From Maricaulis sp. (GTDB lineage Bacteria > Pseudomonadota > Alphaproteobacteria > Caulobacterales > Maricaulaceae): a DNA stretch of 64,000 bases. Of the stretch, positions 49,947-57,871 are shown one piece after another. The DNA lies in assembly GCF_030149425.1 (NCBI RefSeq), contig NZ_JASBRQ010000038.1:31697-95696 (forward strand), given 5' to 3'. Both the position numbers and the translations under genes were made by a program. Every line of letters starts with the position of its first letter. Position 1 is the first letter of the stretch. The notes under the pieces are model-generated. The model saw only the letters and a list, made by a program, of their open reading frames with translations, ran no database searches and was not told where the DNA came from.

Positions 49947-52349
49947 ATGTCCACGACCAAGACGCTTCCGCTCTTGCCTCTGCGCGATATCGTCGTTTTC
50001 CCGCACATGATCGTGCCGCTCTTTGTCGGCCGCGAGAAGTCGGTGAAGGCGCTGGAAGAGGTGATGAAGGCGGACAAGCAGATCCTGCTTGCGACGCAGA
50101 AGAATGCTTCTGACGATGAGCCGCAGCCGGACGATATTCACACCACCGGCGTCATCGCCTCGGTTCTGCAATTGCTGAAACTGCCGGACGGCACGGTCAA
50201 GGTGCTGGTCGAGGGCGGAACCCGGGTCCAGATCACCGGCTATGTCGAGAACGAGGTCTACTACCAGGCGGCTTGCGAGCCGGTCGGGGATGACAGCGCG
50301 GATGACAGCGAACACGAAGCGCTGATGCGTTCGGTCGCTGCCAAGTTCGACGATTACGTCAAGCTCAACAAGAAAGTCCCGCCGGAAGCCCTAGCCTCAC
50401 TCGAACAGATCACCGAGCCGGGCAAGCTGGCCGACACGATCGCGGCCCATCTCGCGGTCAAAATTGATGAGAAACAGTCGCTCTTGGAAGAGGGCGATGT
50501 GGCCCGGCGTCTTGAGCGCGTGCTCGGCCTGATGGAAGGCGAGATCGGCGTTCTCCAGGTCGAGAAAAAGATCCGCTCGCGCGTAAAGCGTCAGATGGAG
50601 AAGACCCAGCGGGAATATTATCTCAACGAGCAGATGAAGGCGATCCAGCGCGAACTGGGTGAGGGCGATGATGGCCGCGAGGAACTCGCCGAGCTGGAAC
50701 AGCGCCTGGCTGAAGCCAAATTGTCCAAGGAAGCACGCACCAAGGCCGAGGCGGAGTTCAAGAAACTGCGCCAGATGAGCCCGATGTCGGCAGAGGCCAC
50801 GGTCGTGCGCAATTATCTCGACTGGATCCTGGCGCTGCCCTGGGGCAAGCGCAAACGCCTCAAGAATGATCTCAAGCGCGCTGAAGACACGCTGGAATCG
50901 GATCATTATGGCCTCGACAAGGTCAAGGAGCGCATCCTCGAGCATCTTGCTGTGCAGGCCCGTACGCGCAAGCTGAAGGGGCCGATCCTGTGCCTTGTTG
51001 GTCCTCCGGGCGTCGGCAAGACTTCGCTGGGTCGCTCCATCGCCAAGGCGACGGGCCGTGATTTCGTGCGCATGTCGCTGGGCGGCGTTCGCGACGAGGC
51101 TGAGATCCGCGGTCACCGCCGGACATATATCGGCTCTATGCCGGGCCGTATTATCCAGTCGATGAAGAAGACCAATTCGGCCAATCCGCTCTTCCTGCTC
51201 GACGAGATCGACAAGCTGGGCGCCGATTATCGCGGCGACCCGGCCTCGGCCCTCCTGGAAGTACTGGATCCGGAACAGAACGGTACGTTCAACGATCACT
51301 ATCTCGAGGTCGATTACGATCTGTCTGACATCATGTTCGTCACCACGGCGAACACGCTCAACCTGCCGCAGCCGCTTCTCGACCGGATGGAGATCATCCG
51401 TATCGCCGGCTATACGGAAGACGAGAAGGTCGAGATCGCCAAGCGTCACCTGATCCCCAAGCAGATGAAAAATCATTCGCTCAATGATGGGGAGTGGCAG
51501 CTGAGTGAAGACGGTCTGCGCGATCTGATCCGCTATTACACCCGCGAAGCCGGGGTGCGGAGCCTGGAGCGTGAAGTCGCCAATCTGGCGCGCAAATCCG
51601 TGCGCAAGATTGAAAGCGGCGAGCAGACCCAGATCGAGATCACGCCTGATAATCTCAAGGACTTCGCCGGTATCCGCAAATTCCGCTTCGGCGAAACCGA
51701 GAGTGCTGACCAAGTCGGTGTGGTCACGGGCCTCGCCTGGACCGAAGTTGGCGGCGATCTTCTGACCATTGAAGCCGTGCGCATGCCGGGCAAGGGTCAG
51801 ATGAAGGTCACCGGCAATCTGCGCGATGTGATGAAGGAGTCGATTTCTGCGGCGAATTCCTTCGTGCAGTCGCGGGCCCCGTCCCTGGGCGTCAAGCCGA
51901 CGGTCTTCCGCGCCACCGACATCCACGTCCACGTGCCCGAAGGGGCGACGCCGAAAGATGGGCCCTCGGCCGGTATCGGCATGATGACGGCGATCGTCTC
52001 GGTGCTGACCGGCGTGCCGGTGCGCAAGGATATCGCCATGACCGGCGAGATCACCCTGCGCGGCCGCGTGCTACCGATCGGTGGCCTGAAGGAAAAGCTC
52101 CTGGCGGCCCTGCGCGGTGGTGTGAAAACCGTGCTGATCCCCAAGGAAAACGAGAAGGATCTCGAGGAAATTCCGGATAATGTGAAGGAAGGCCTGGAGA
52201 TCGTTCCGGTGGAAACTGCCGATGAAGTTCTCACCCGTGCCTTGACCGAGCCGGTTGAGCCGGTTGAATGGACCGAAGCGGACGAGGCCGCCCTGGCGGC
52301 TCTCGGCACACCGGGTAGCGATGCGGCGGGGACTCCCGTCGCCCACTAG
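49947..52349 (+). CDS. lon: ATP-dependent protease Lon
   Basis: An 800-residue AAA+ protease. The N-terminal LON substrate-binding domain starts [19 protein letters not shown]. Walker A is [10 protein letters not shown]. The protease dyad is S674 (DGPSAGIGM) and K717 (GGLKEK), 43 residues apart as in E. coli (S679, K722). In Caulobacter Lon removes CcrM, DnaA and SciP. It follows clpX by 143 bases that hold no gene. The stop is 11 bases before the next gene, which is probably cotranscribed. Confidence 0.98.
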   Translation: MSTTKTLPLLPLRDIVVFPHMIVPLFVGREKSVKALEEVMKADKQILLATQKNASDDEPQPDDIHTTGVIASVLQLLKLPDGTVKVLVEGGTRVQITGYVENEVYYQAACEPVGDDSADDSEHEALMRSVAAKFDDYVKLNKKVPPEALASLEQITEPGKLADTIAAHLAVKIDEKQSLLEEGDVARRLERVLGLMEGEIGVLQVEKKIRSRVKRQMEKTQREYYLNEQMKAIQRELGEGDDGREELAELEQRLAEAKLSKEARTKAEAEFKKLRQMSPMSAEATVVRNYLDWILALPWGKRKRLKNDLKRAEDTLESDHYGLDKVKERILEHLAVQARTRKLKGPILCLVGPPGVGKTSLGRSIAKATGRDFVRMSLGGVRDEAEIRGHRRTYIGSMPGRIIQSMKKTNSANPLFLLDEIDKLGADYRGDPASALLEVLDPEQNGTFNDHYLEVDYDLSDIMFVTTANTLNLPQPLLDRMEIIRIAGYTEDEKVEIAKRHLIPKQMKNHSLNDGEWQLSEDGLRDLIRYYTREAGVRSLEREVANLARKSVRKIESGEQTQIEITPDNLKDFAGIRKFRFGETESADQVGVVTGLAWTEVGGDLLTIEAVRMPGKGQMKVTGNLRDVMKESISAANSFVQSRAPSLGVKPTVFRATDIHVHVPEGATPKDGPSAGIGMMTAIVSVLTGVPVRKDIAMTGEITLRGRVLPIGGLKEKLLAALRGGVKTVLIPKENEKDLEEIPDNVKEGLEIVPVETADEVLTRALTEPVEPVEWTEADEAALAALGTPGSDAAGTPVAH

Positions 52350-52360
52350 GAGCAGATCAT

Positions 52361-53161
52361 ATGAGTGGCGAGGATGATGAGCTGATGCTTCGCTACTCAT
52401 TCCAGCTGGGCGGGCAGGGTGATTTTACCCCGCCGGCCGAGCCGGGCTCTGCGACAGACGATCCCGCCATAGAATTCCTCTGCGATCCCGCGCTGGAGGG
52501 CCGGCTTCCGGCTCCGGCGCGGGCGTCGCGTTTCATGCCGGACTGGTTCAAGTCTCTGGACCGGGAAATGGGCATGCGGGATGCCAACGGGCTTGCCGGA
52601 TTGACGGTCAAGGCTTGCCTGCCGGTGACCGATGCCTTCACTCTTGGCTGGATCATCCCGCTTCCGGTGACGGTACAGCTGAGTGTCCCGGAGGACCGCG
52701 TCAACATCCAGGCGCAATGGCCGATGGATGCGCCGTTCCAGCCGCTGGAGCAACACCATCCCGGCCAGATCGGCGCCCCGAACCCGCCGTTTGAACGCAC
52801 CATGCCGCTGAAATGGATGAACCCGTGGCGGATCCGCGTTCCGGAAGGCTATTCGGTCCTGTTCACGCAGCCTTTCAACCAGTTCCAGCTTCCTTTTACC
52901 TGTTTCACCGGCCTGGTCGATTGCGACCAATTCCTGCCGGCGGTGAATTTTCCCTTCGCCTGGACCGGTGCGCCCGGTGAGCACACCCTGCCGGCAGGCC
53001 TGCCGATGATCCAGGCCATCCCTGTTCCCCGCGCCGGGTTGATCAAGCAGGACCGGGTCCGGCCGGCCAGTGCAGATGAATGGGCTGCCCAGTCCGCCGC
53101 GCACGAGCGTAAACACACCGAGGAATCGGTCTACCGGCGCGAATGGCGCGAGCGCAAATAG
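52361..53161 (+). CDS. Conserved protein of unknown function downstream of lon
   Basis: I do not recognise it with certainty; it resembles the DUF6065-type proteins I recall from bacteria and phages. The 266-residue product is soluble and without a signal. It has many Pro, Trp and Phe. Segments such as FMPDWFKSLDREMG, TVKACLPVTDAFTLGWIIPLPVTVQL and MKWMNPW-like LKWMNPWRIRVPEGYSVLF suggest a beta-sandwich protein. A charged helical C-terminus (HERKHTEESVYRREWRERK) closes it. Its ATG follows the lon stop by 11 bases with AGGAGCAG upstream, so it should be cotranscribed with lon. A role near proteolysis is only a location-based guess. Confidence 0.7.
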   Translation: MSGEDDELMLRYSFQLGGQGDFTPPAEPGSATDDPAIEFLCDPALEGRLPAPARASRFMPDWFKSLDREMGMRDANGLAGLTVKACLPVTDAFTLGWIIPLPVTVQLSVPEDRVNIQAQWPMDAPFQPLEQHHPGQIGAPNPPFERTMPLKWMNPWRIRVPEGYSVLFTQPFNQFQLPFTCFTGLVDCDQFLPAVNFPFAWTGAPGEHTLPAGLPMIQAIPVPRAGLIKQDRVRPASADEWAAQSAAHERKHTEESVYRREWRERK

Positions 53162-53234
53162 TGCGGCGGATTAATCTGCCTGTGTTAACCATGAGGGGAT
53201 TGACGGGGCCGCAAACCACCGCCAAGCTCAAATC

Positions 53235-53297
53235 ATGACTTATCGCACGTATTATTTCTTCGGTTATTTTAGCAACGCATCCCTTGGGGAGCGGTGA
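53235..53297 (+). CDS. pheL: pheA leader peptide (aromatic-rich, 20 residues)
   Basis: A 20-codon frame, MTYRTYYFFGYF followed by SNASLGER and TGA. Four Tyr and three Phe codons fall within codons 3-12. Such a run is what a ribosome-sensing leader needs. The stop is 31 bases before a strong terminator stem and 77 bases before the pheA start. The Shine-Dalgarno is weak. The frame is too short for routine gene callers. The presence of Tyr as well as Phe codons suggests that shortage of either aromatic residue could relieve attenuation. Confidence 0.8.
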   Translation: MTYRTYYFFGYFSNASLGER

Positions 53298-53362
53298 CCG
53301 GTTACGTGCGACAAGCAGCAAGTTTCCAGGACCTCCCCAGACCGGGGAGGTCCTTTTCTTTT
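53285..53362 (+). promoter_or_regulatory. pheA transcription attenuator with competing antiterminator
   Basis: Terminator: AGGACCTCCCC (53328-53338) pairs perfectly with GGGGAGGTCCT (53344-53354), loop AGACC, then a T tract to 53362. Antiterminator: the leader segment TGGGGAG (53285-53291) can instead pair with CTCCCCA (53333-53339), seven base pairs plus a wobble, which destroys the terminator arm. A ribosome stalled on Tyr/Phe codons (53241-53270) leaves 53285-53291 free; a ribosome at the stop codon (53295) covers it. This gives the classical amino-acid-sensing logic. Confidence 0.8.
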
Positions 53363-53373
53363 GGGGTAAGAGA

Positions 53374-54528
53374 ATGACCGAGACACAGAACCGCGACGAA
53401 ATCCGCGCAGCGATTTCCGAGCTCGACCGCGCCTTGATCGATACTATCGCCAAGCGCGCCGATCTGGTCGAACAAATCCTTGAGGCCAAGGCGCAGCAGG
53501 GCCTGCCGGTCCGCGACCGCGAGCGTGAGAAGGCCGTGCTCAACGAGGCGATCGAGCGCGGCAAGGCCCAGGGTGTCGAGCCGGACCTGATCGAAACCCT
53601 GTTCAAATCCCTGTTCGAAAGCTCGATCCAGCGCCAGCGCACGCGCTTCGACAGCCTGCGCGATGAGGAATTGCACGAGGCCAATGTCGCCTATCTTGGC
53701 GGGCCGGGCAGCTATAGCCATATTGCGGCCCAGCGTATTTTCGAGCGTCGCAATGCCAGCGTCGTTCCGGCGCCGAAACGGGATTTCATCTCGGTTTTCC
53801 GGTCGGTTGAGAGCGGCGAGGTGGATTTCGGCGTGGTCCCGATCGAGAACACCACGACCGGCTCGATCAGCGAAGTCTATGATCTTCTGCTCGGCGGGCG
53901 CTGCAATATCGTCGGCGAATTCCTGCTGCGTGTGGATCATTGCCTGATCGGCCGCTCAAGCGGTCTGGGCCGGGTCACTCGCGTCTATGGTCACCCGCAG
54001 GCGCTGGCCCAGTCGCGCGGCTGGCTCGCTTCGCACCCGGAAATCGAAACCCATATGGCAGCCAGCTCGACCCGCGCCCTGGAGCGCCTGCTCGAGGATG
54101 ACGACACGGCTGGTGTCATTGCCGGCGCCGATGCGGCGCGTCTGTTCGGTTTCGATGTGCTGGAACAGGGTGTCGGTGATCACGAGCAGAATATCACCCG
54201 CTTTATCGTCATCGCGCGAGAAAGCCGCAATCCAACGCGCGAAGTGGAATGCAAGACCTCGCTCATGTTTACCACACGCGACACGCCTGGTGCCCTGGTT
54301 GACGCCCTGACAGGCTTCCGCGATAGCGGCATCAACCTGGTCAAGCTGGAAAGCCGTCCCATCCCGGGCAATCTCTGGGAAGAGCGTTTCATCATGGATG
54401 TGGAGGGGCATATCGAGGATCAGGCCGTGCGTGACGCCCTGAAAGTCCTCGAATCCCACACCCGGGAAATCCGCCAGCTGGGCTGCTACGTCGCCGATGC
54501 GATCGACGCGGTGAGCGCCGCGGAGTAA
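53374..54528 (+). CDS. pheA: Chorismate mutase / prephenate dehydratase (P-protein)
   Basis: A 384-residue bifunctional enzyme of phenylalanine synthesis: chorismate to prephenate to phenylpyruvate. N-terminal AroQ-type mutase (about 1-95, LDRALIDTIAKRADLVEQI). The dehydratase domain (about 100-280) starts VAYLGGPGSYSHIAA, includes PIENTTTGSI and has the catalytic TRF in NITRFIVI. The ACT domain (about 290-365) has GALV and ESRP, the Phe-binding motifs for feedback inhibition. I set the start at 53374 (MTETQNRDE) with GGTAAGAG upstream. It is controlled twice: attenuation at the leader and Phe inhibition of the enzyme. Confidence 0.95.
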   Translation: MTETQNRDEIRAAISELDRALIDTIAKRADLVEQILEAKAQQGLPVRDREREKAVLNEAIERGKAQGVEPDLIETLFKSLFESSIQRQRTRFDSLRDEELHEANVAYLGGPGSYSHIAAQRIFERRNASVVPAPKRDFISVFRSVESGEVDFGVVPIENTTTGSISEVYDLLLGGRCNIVGEFLLRVDHCLIGRSSGLGRVTRVYGHPQALAQSRGWLASHPEIETHMAASSTRALERLLEDDDTAGVIAGADAARLFGFDVLEQGVGDHEQNITRFIVIARESRNPTREVECKTSLMFTTRDTPGALVDALTGFRDSGINLVKLESRPIPGNLWEERFIMDVEGHIEDQAVRDALKVLESHTREIRQLGCYVADAIDAVSAAE

Positions 54529-54552
54529 AGGTCAAAGCTCCCGAAGCAGAAT

Positions 54553-54578
54553 AAGGCCGGCCTCGTGGGGCCGGCCTT
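54553..54578. terminator. Bidirectional terminator, pheA / YiaA-B
   Basis: A perfect ten-base-pair stem (AAGGCCGGCC and complement, six-base loop) followed by TTTGTCTT, between the convergent pheA and membrane-protein genes. Confidence 0.8.
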
Positions 54579-54602
54579 TGTCTTGGGTGTGGGATGCTCC
54601 GG

Positions 54603-54866
54603 CTATTCCTGTGCGACATATTCCGACAATAGCTTTTCCTGTTTGGCGCGTTCGACCTTGGAGGAAAACTGTTCATTGATGCGGACTTCCTGGAGGGTCT
54701 TCACCAGCGTGATCAGCGATCCGGAGAGGAAGAGAATGCCCATGCCGACATAGCCCTTGGTCGACAGATCGACCGGCATCAGCAGCAGCGAGAGCGACAG
54801 CATGCCCAGGGCAATGGCGACACAGGCGTAATTGAAGCCGATCCAGAGTTTTGATTGTCCGAGCAT
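54603..54866 (-). CDS. YiaA/YiaB-family small inner-membrane protein
   Basis: An 87-residue protein with two hydrophobic helices (about 8-30 and 38-58). The loop STKGYVGMGILFLSGSLITLVKTLQEVR matches the YiaAB two-helix family, ending in the usual KTLxE/RD. A charged tail (about 63-87) is cytosolic. The function of this family is unknown. It starts two bases after the pspA stop, so it is an operon partner of pspA, which supports an envelope-stress role. Confidence 0.82.
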   Translation of the reverse strand: MLGQSKLWIGFNYACVAIALGMLSLSLLLMPVDLSTKGYVGMGILFLSGSLITLVKTLQEVRINEQFSSKVERAKQEKLLSEYVAQE

Positions 54867-54868
54867 GA

Positions 54869-55558
54869 CTAGCTCTCCTGTTTGATGTCACTGCGGATGC
54901 GTTCGAGCACGTCTTCCGCCTGGGTCTTGCTCGGTGAGCCGCATCCGGCGTTGGCGAGACGGTCAAGCAGGTCCTCACCGCTGAGCTCGGCATTGAGCTC
55001 ATCCATTATGTCGAGCTCGTCGAGAGGGTCGGGCTGGTCTAGGAAACGGGTGAGCACATTCTCTGCCTCGACCATGGCGGCCATGCCCCCGAAATTGCCA
55101 TTGATCTCGGCGTGGCTGACACGTTCGGCCGAAATTGATTTGACGGTTATCAGGCCTTGTTTGAGGTCGATGAGGCGGGCCTGTCCGGTATCAATCATGT
55201 GCCGCAGGCGCTGGATCGACATCTCGGTCCGGTCGCGTGCCTTGCGCCGCGCATTGTCCTCATTTTCCAGCCTTGCAAGCATATGCGCGGCTTCGCGGGC
55301 CAGTTCGTCGAGCTCGGCCTTCAGGGCTTTTTCGACCCGGTCCTCGAGGTCTTCACGGCGGGAGGTGAGGGCTTGGAGCTGACGTTCCTCGCCGCGCGAC
55401 TTAAGGATCAGGCTGGCGAGGGCGCGCTTGGCCCGGCCGTGCGAGGCTTCCGCCTCACGGATTTTCTGTTCCAGAATCACGACCGCATGACGGTTTTCGA
55501 GCTGATCCCGTGTCCGCGAGGCTTCTCCGCGGACTATGGTCATAAGGGTTGAGAACAT
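54869..55558 (-). CDS. pspA: Phage-shock protein A (PspA/IM30/ESCRT-III family)
   Basis: A 229-residue, mostly helical coiled-coil protein that binds damaged inner membrane and forms protective scaffolds. N-terminal helix MFSTLMTIVRGEASRTRDQLE is amphipathic. Long coiled coils span about 25-145 with high Arg/Glu/Ala content, and NGNFGGMAAMVEAENVLTRFLD fits the later helices. AAGGAGG precedes the start codon. No pspF or pspBC is next to it; a TetR regulator stands divergently instead, with operator-like palindromes upstream. The YiaA/B-like gene is downstream. Confidence 0.88.
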   Translation of the reverse strand: MFSTLMTIVRGEASRTRDQLENRHAVVILEQKIREAEASHGRAKRALASLILKSRGEERQLQALTSRREDLEDRVEKALKAELDELAREAAHMLARLENEDNARRKARDRTEMSIQRLRHMIDTGQARLIDLKQGLITVKSISAERVSHAEINGNFGGMAAMVEAENVLTRFLDQPDPLDELDIMDELNAELSGEDLLDRLANAGCGSPSKTQAEDVLERIRSDIKQES

Positions 55559-55573
55559 CGCTGCCTCCTTTTA

Positions 55574-55586
55574 TGAACAATGTTCG
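55574..55586. promoter_or_regulatory. Palindromic operator near pspA, copy 1
   Basis: TGAAC-AAT-GTTCG: core GAAC-N3-GTTC, 16 bases upstream of the pspA start codon and beside its ribosome site. The same core recurs at 55630-55640, 55 bases away, next to tetR. Two copies of one palindrome in a divergent gap are what a local TetR repressor would use. Confidence 0.65.
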
Positions 55587-55590
55587 AAAA

Positions 55591-55602
55591 CGACCATGGT
55601 CG
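55591..55602. promoter_or_regulatory. Central perfect palindrome in the pspA/tetR gap
   Basis: CGACCATGGTCG is a perfect 12-base palindrome, five bases beyond the first GAAC-N3-GTTC site. It has a different core, so it may serve another protein or be chance. Confidence 0.35.
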
Positions 55603-55626
55603 AGAATGATATTCACGCAAGAGGAA

Positions 55627-55643
55627 AATGAACATCGTTCATT
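55627..55643. promoter_or_regulatory. Palindromic operator near tetR, copy 2
   Basis: AATGAAC-ATC-GTTCATT: seven-base arms, exact, three-base spacer, 17 bases before the tetR start. This is the better of the two GAAC-N3-GTTC copies, expected for autoregulation. Confidence 0.7.
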
Positions 55644-55659
55644 AAATGGGTGAAGTGGC

Positions 55660-56283
55660 ATGAGTGATGAAACCCGCGGGCTCGGCAGAAAACGGGGTCG
55701 GCCGGGGCTGGCCGAGCACACCGAGGCGCAGATCCTGAAGAGTGCGCGCGCATTGCTGGCTGAGAAAGGGGCGGGGGCATTGCGTGTTCGTGAGCTGGCG
55801 CAAAGGGCCGGCATCGCAACCGGGTCGCTCTATAAATTCTTTCCTGACCTCGATGCGCTGATCGGCGCGGTCAATCTGCAGACCTATCGTGAGCTGACGC
55901 AATATGTGGAGGCCGCCAAGCGCGATCACTCTGGGGGGGCTTGCCAGCAACGCCTGATGCTGTTGGCCACCGCCTATCTGGGTTTTGTGCGCGAGAATGC
56001 GGCCCTGTGGTCTGCCTTGCTGGATTACAATCGTGGCCGCTCGGAACGGCCGGAGGCCTTTGTGGACGCCGAGGACGCACTCTTTGCCTTGGTCGAGGAG
56101 GAGCTCTCAAGGCTCCCCGAATTGAGTGTGGAGACCCGGCCGGCCCTGGCCCGTGCACTTTGGGCCAGTGTCCACGGCATCGTCGTGCAGACCCTGCCCA
56201 ACAGCCTGAAACCCGATCCGATGGCCGACACACTTGCGCAGATCGAGCTGATTATTGGCGCGGTCGCCCGTGATTATAGCTGA
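55660..56283 (+). CDS. TetR-family transcriptional regulator
   Basis: A 207-residue repressor-like protein. N-terminal helix-turn-helix (about 20-65) includes ILKSARALLAEKGAGALRVRELAQRAGIATGSLYKFFPDLDALIGAV, the standard TetR DNA-binding pattern when read in two parts. The C-terminal helical part (about 75-205) would bind a ligand; its pattern resembles regulators with the TetR_C_33-like WHG domain (LWASVHGIV). It faces pspA across a gap with two copies of a GAAC-N3-GTTC palindrome, so it likely represses itself and pspA. The inducer is unknown. Confidence 0.9.
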   Translation: MSDETRGLGRKRGRPGLAEHTEAQILKSARALLAEKGAGALRVRELAQRAGIATGSLYKFFPDLDALIGAVNLQTYRELTQYVEAAKRDHSGGACQQRLMLLATAYLGFVRENAALWSALLDYNRGRSERPEAFVDAEDALFALVEEELSRLPELSVETRPALARALWASVHGIVVQTLPNSLKPDPMADTLAQIELIIGAVARDYS

Positions 56284-56359
56284 TGTGCGATCAATATTTG
56301 CTGCATCGGAGCTTGCCCCCGACGGTCAAGCTGCATTAGAACGCCCCTCCGGACTGAAT

Positions 56360-56435
56360 GGGCGGTTAGCTCAGTTGGGAGAGCATCTCGTTTACACCGA
56401 GAGGGTCGGGGGTTCGAGCCCCTCACCGCCCACCA
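56360..56435 (+). tRNA. tRNA-Val (anticodon UAC)
   Basis: A 76-base cloverleaf: acceptor GGGCGGT/ACCGCCC, D-arm TAGCTCAGTTGGGAGAGC, anticodon stem TCTCG/CGAGA with anticodon TAC (56393-56395), T-loop GGTTCGAGCC, encoded CCA. It lies between tetR and the convergent DUF1501 gene. Confidence 0.97.
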
Positions 56436-56456
56436 TTCCCCGGAACATCCAGAACG

Positions 56457-57860
56457 CTAGACCAATCCCGGCCCGGGCCCTGAGAAATTGCTCAGCCCGG
56501 GTAGAGCGAGGTTGAGCTCGCTTTCGCTGAGACCGAACCAGCGGCCGAGCGGGGCAGCGAATTGTTCCACCGATGTGGTCGGGATCAGGCGGCCATTGCC
56601 GATCTCCTGCTCATGGCCGAGCCCGTATTGCGGCATTTCACCATAGATGCGACGGCCATTGACGGCGCCGCCGATGACGAATTGATGCGCCCCCCAGCCA
56701 TGATCGGTGCCATCGCCATTGATCGACAGCGTGCGGCCGAAATCAGAGGCCGTGAACAAAGTGACGTCATTGCTGGCGCCGATTTCCGCCATGGCGGCTG
56801 TGAAGGCCGTGATCGCGGCATCGAGACGGCCTTGCAGGCCCGGCATGTCGGTCGCTTGGGCGGAGTGGGTATCAAATCCACCGGTGGCGGCGAAATAGAC
56901 CTGGCGCGAGGCTCCGAGGACGCCACGCAGCGAGATCGATTCAGCGATCGCGCGCAGCTGGTCGCCGAGAAAGCCGCGCGGGAATTCCGTGGTGATCGGT
57001 GCGACCTGATCGCGCGCTTCGGCATATTGCGCATTACTGTCGAGTGCCCGGCGCATGGCATTGGTGACGTCACGCTCGAACAGATTGGTCGCGGTCACGC
57101 CCTGATTACGGAAATGCTGCTCCAGAAGGGCGCGGGCTTCATCCTGGGGCACGCCGAAGAATGGCGGGTATTGCAGGGCAAGAAGCTGCGGCGGCCCATC
57201 CGGTGAGAGCTGGTATTGCTGCGCCTGCTCGCCCGACAGCCAGACCGTATTGCCCTGGGCGCTCATCGCGGTGAACAACGGGTTGTTATTGGCATTTGAG
57301 GCCAGGGCCAGGTCGGCAAAGCGTCCGCCCCAGCCAAATTGAGCCCCTTCCGGAGCCGAAGCCATCCAGGTCGATTGCTGGTCATTATGGGAGAAAAGCT
57401 GACGCGGCAGGCGCGCCGTATCCGCCTCGATCGCCGTGCGGTTCGTCGGCTCCAGCAGCGGTCCGACATTGGCCATGATGGCTGCATTGCCACTCTCGAA
57501 GGCCGCATGCAGGCCTGGCATTTCCGGTGGCAGGGCGAACTCGCGCCCGCCGAGATCAGCCGCATTATCCGGGTTGAGCCGGAGCAGGGTCGAGGGATCG
57601 CGCGCGGCGCCATTGCTCGCATACTGGTTCAAGAGCGATGGGCGAATATCGGCAAAAGCGCTGTAGGACGCGCTGTCATAGGGCAGGACCGCATCATAGC
57701 TATCCATCCCGCCGAACAGGAAGAGACAGACGATCGCCTTGTAGCCCGTGGTGTTGGCGGCAAGAGCCGGCATGCTCATCAGGCTGGAGCCCAGCCCGGT
57801 GGTGCCGATCATGCCCATGGCGCCAGCGCGCGCGAGGAAGTGTCTGCGAGACAGTGACAT
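56457..57860 (-). CDS. DUF1501 protein exported by the Tat pathway
   Basis: A 467-residue protein with a twin-arginine signal (MSLSRRHFLARAGAMG..., cleavage near ALAA about 35). The mature part is DUF1501, a fold related to sulfatases and alkaline phosphatases: LFLFGGMDSYDAVLPYD near the start, FSHNDQQSTWMAS and TASDFGRTLSINGDGTDHGWGAHQFVIGG near the end. The last matches the His/Asp-rich family signature. Eleven bases separate it from the upstream DUF1800 gene. The pair is widespread and its function unknown. Ends 21 bases from tRNA-Val on the other strand. Confidence 0.9.
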   Translation of the reverse strand: MSLSRRHFLARAGAMGMIGTTGLGSSLMSMPALAANTTGYKAIVCLFLFGGMDSYDAVLPYDSASYSAFADIRPSLLNQYASNGAARDPSTLLRLNPDNAADLGGREFALPPEMPGLHAAFESGNAAIMANVGPLLEPTNRTAIEADTARLPRQLFSHNDQQSTWMASAPEGAQFGWGGRFADLALASNANNNPLFTAMSAQGNTVWLSGEQAQQYQLSPDGPPQLLALQYPPFFGVPQDEARALLEQHFRNQGVTATNLFERDVTNAMRRALDSNAQYAEARDQVAPITTEFPRGFLGDQLRAIAESISLRGVLGASRQVYFAATGGFDTHSAQATDMPGLQGRLDAAITAFTAAMAEIGASNDVTLFTASDFGRTLSINGDGTDHGWGAHQFVIGGAVNGRRIYGEMPQYGLGHEQEIGNGRLIPTTSVEQFAAPLGRWFGLSESELNLALPGLSNFSGPGPGLV

Positions 57861-57871
57861 GGTTTTTCTCC

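Noticed and set aside
53171..53188. CtrA box (TTAA-N7-TTAA) upstream of pheA
   Set aside because: The two TTAA elements are separated by ten bases, not seven.
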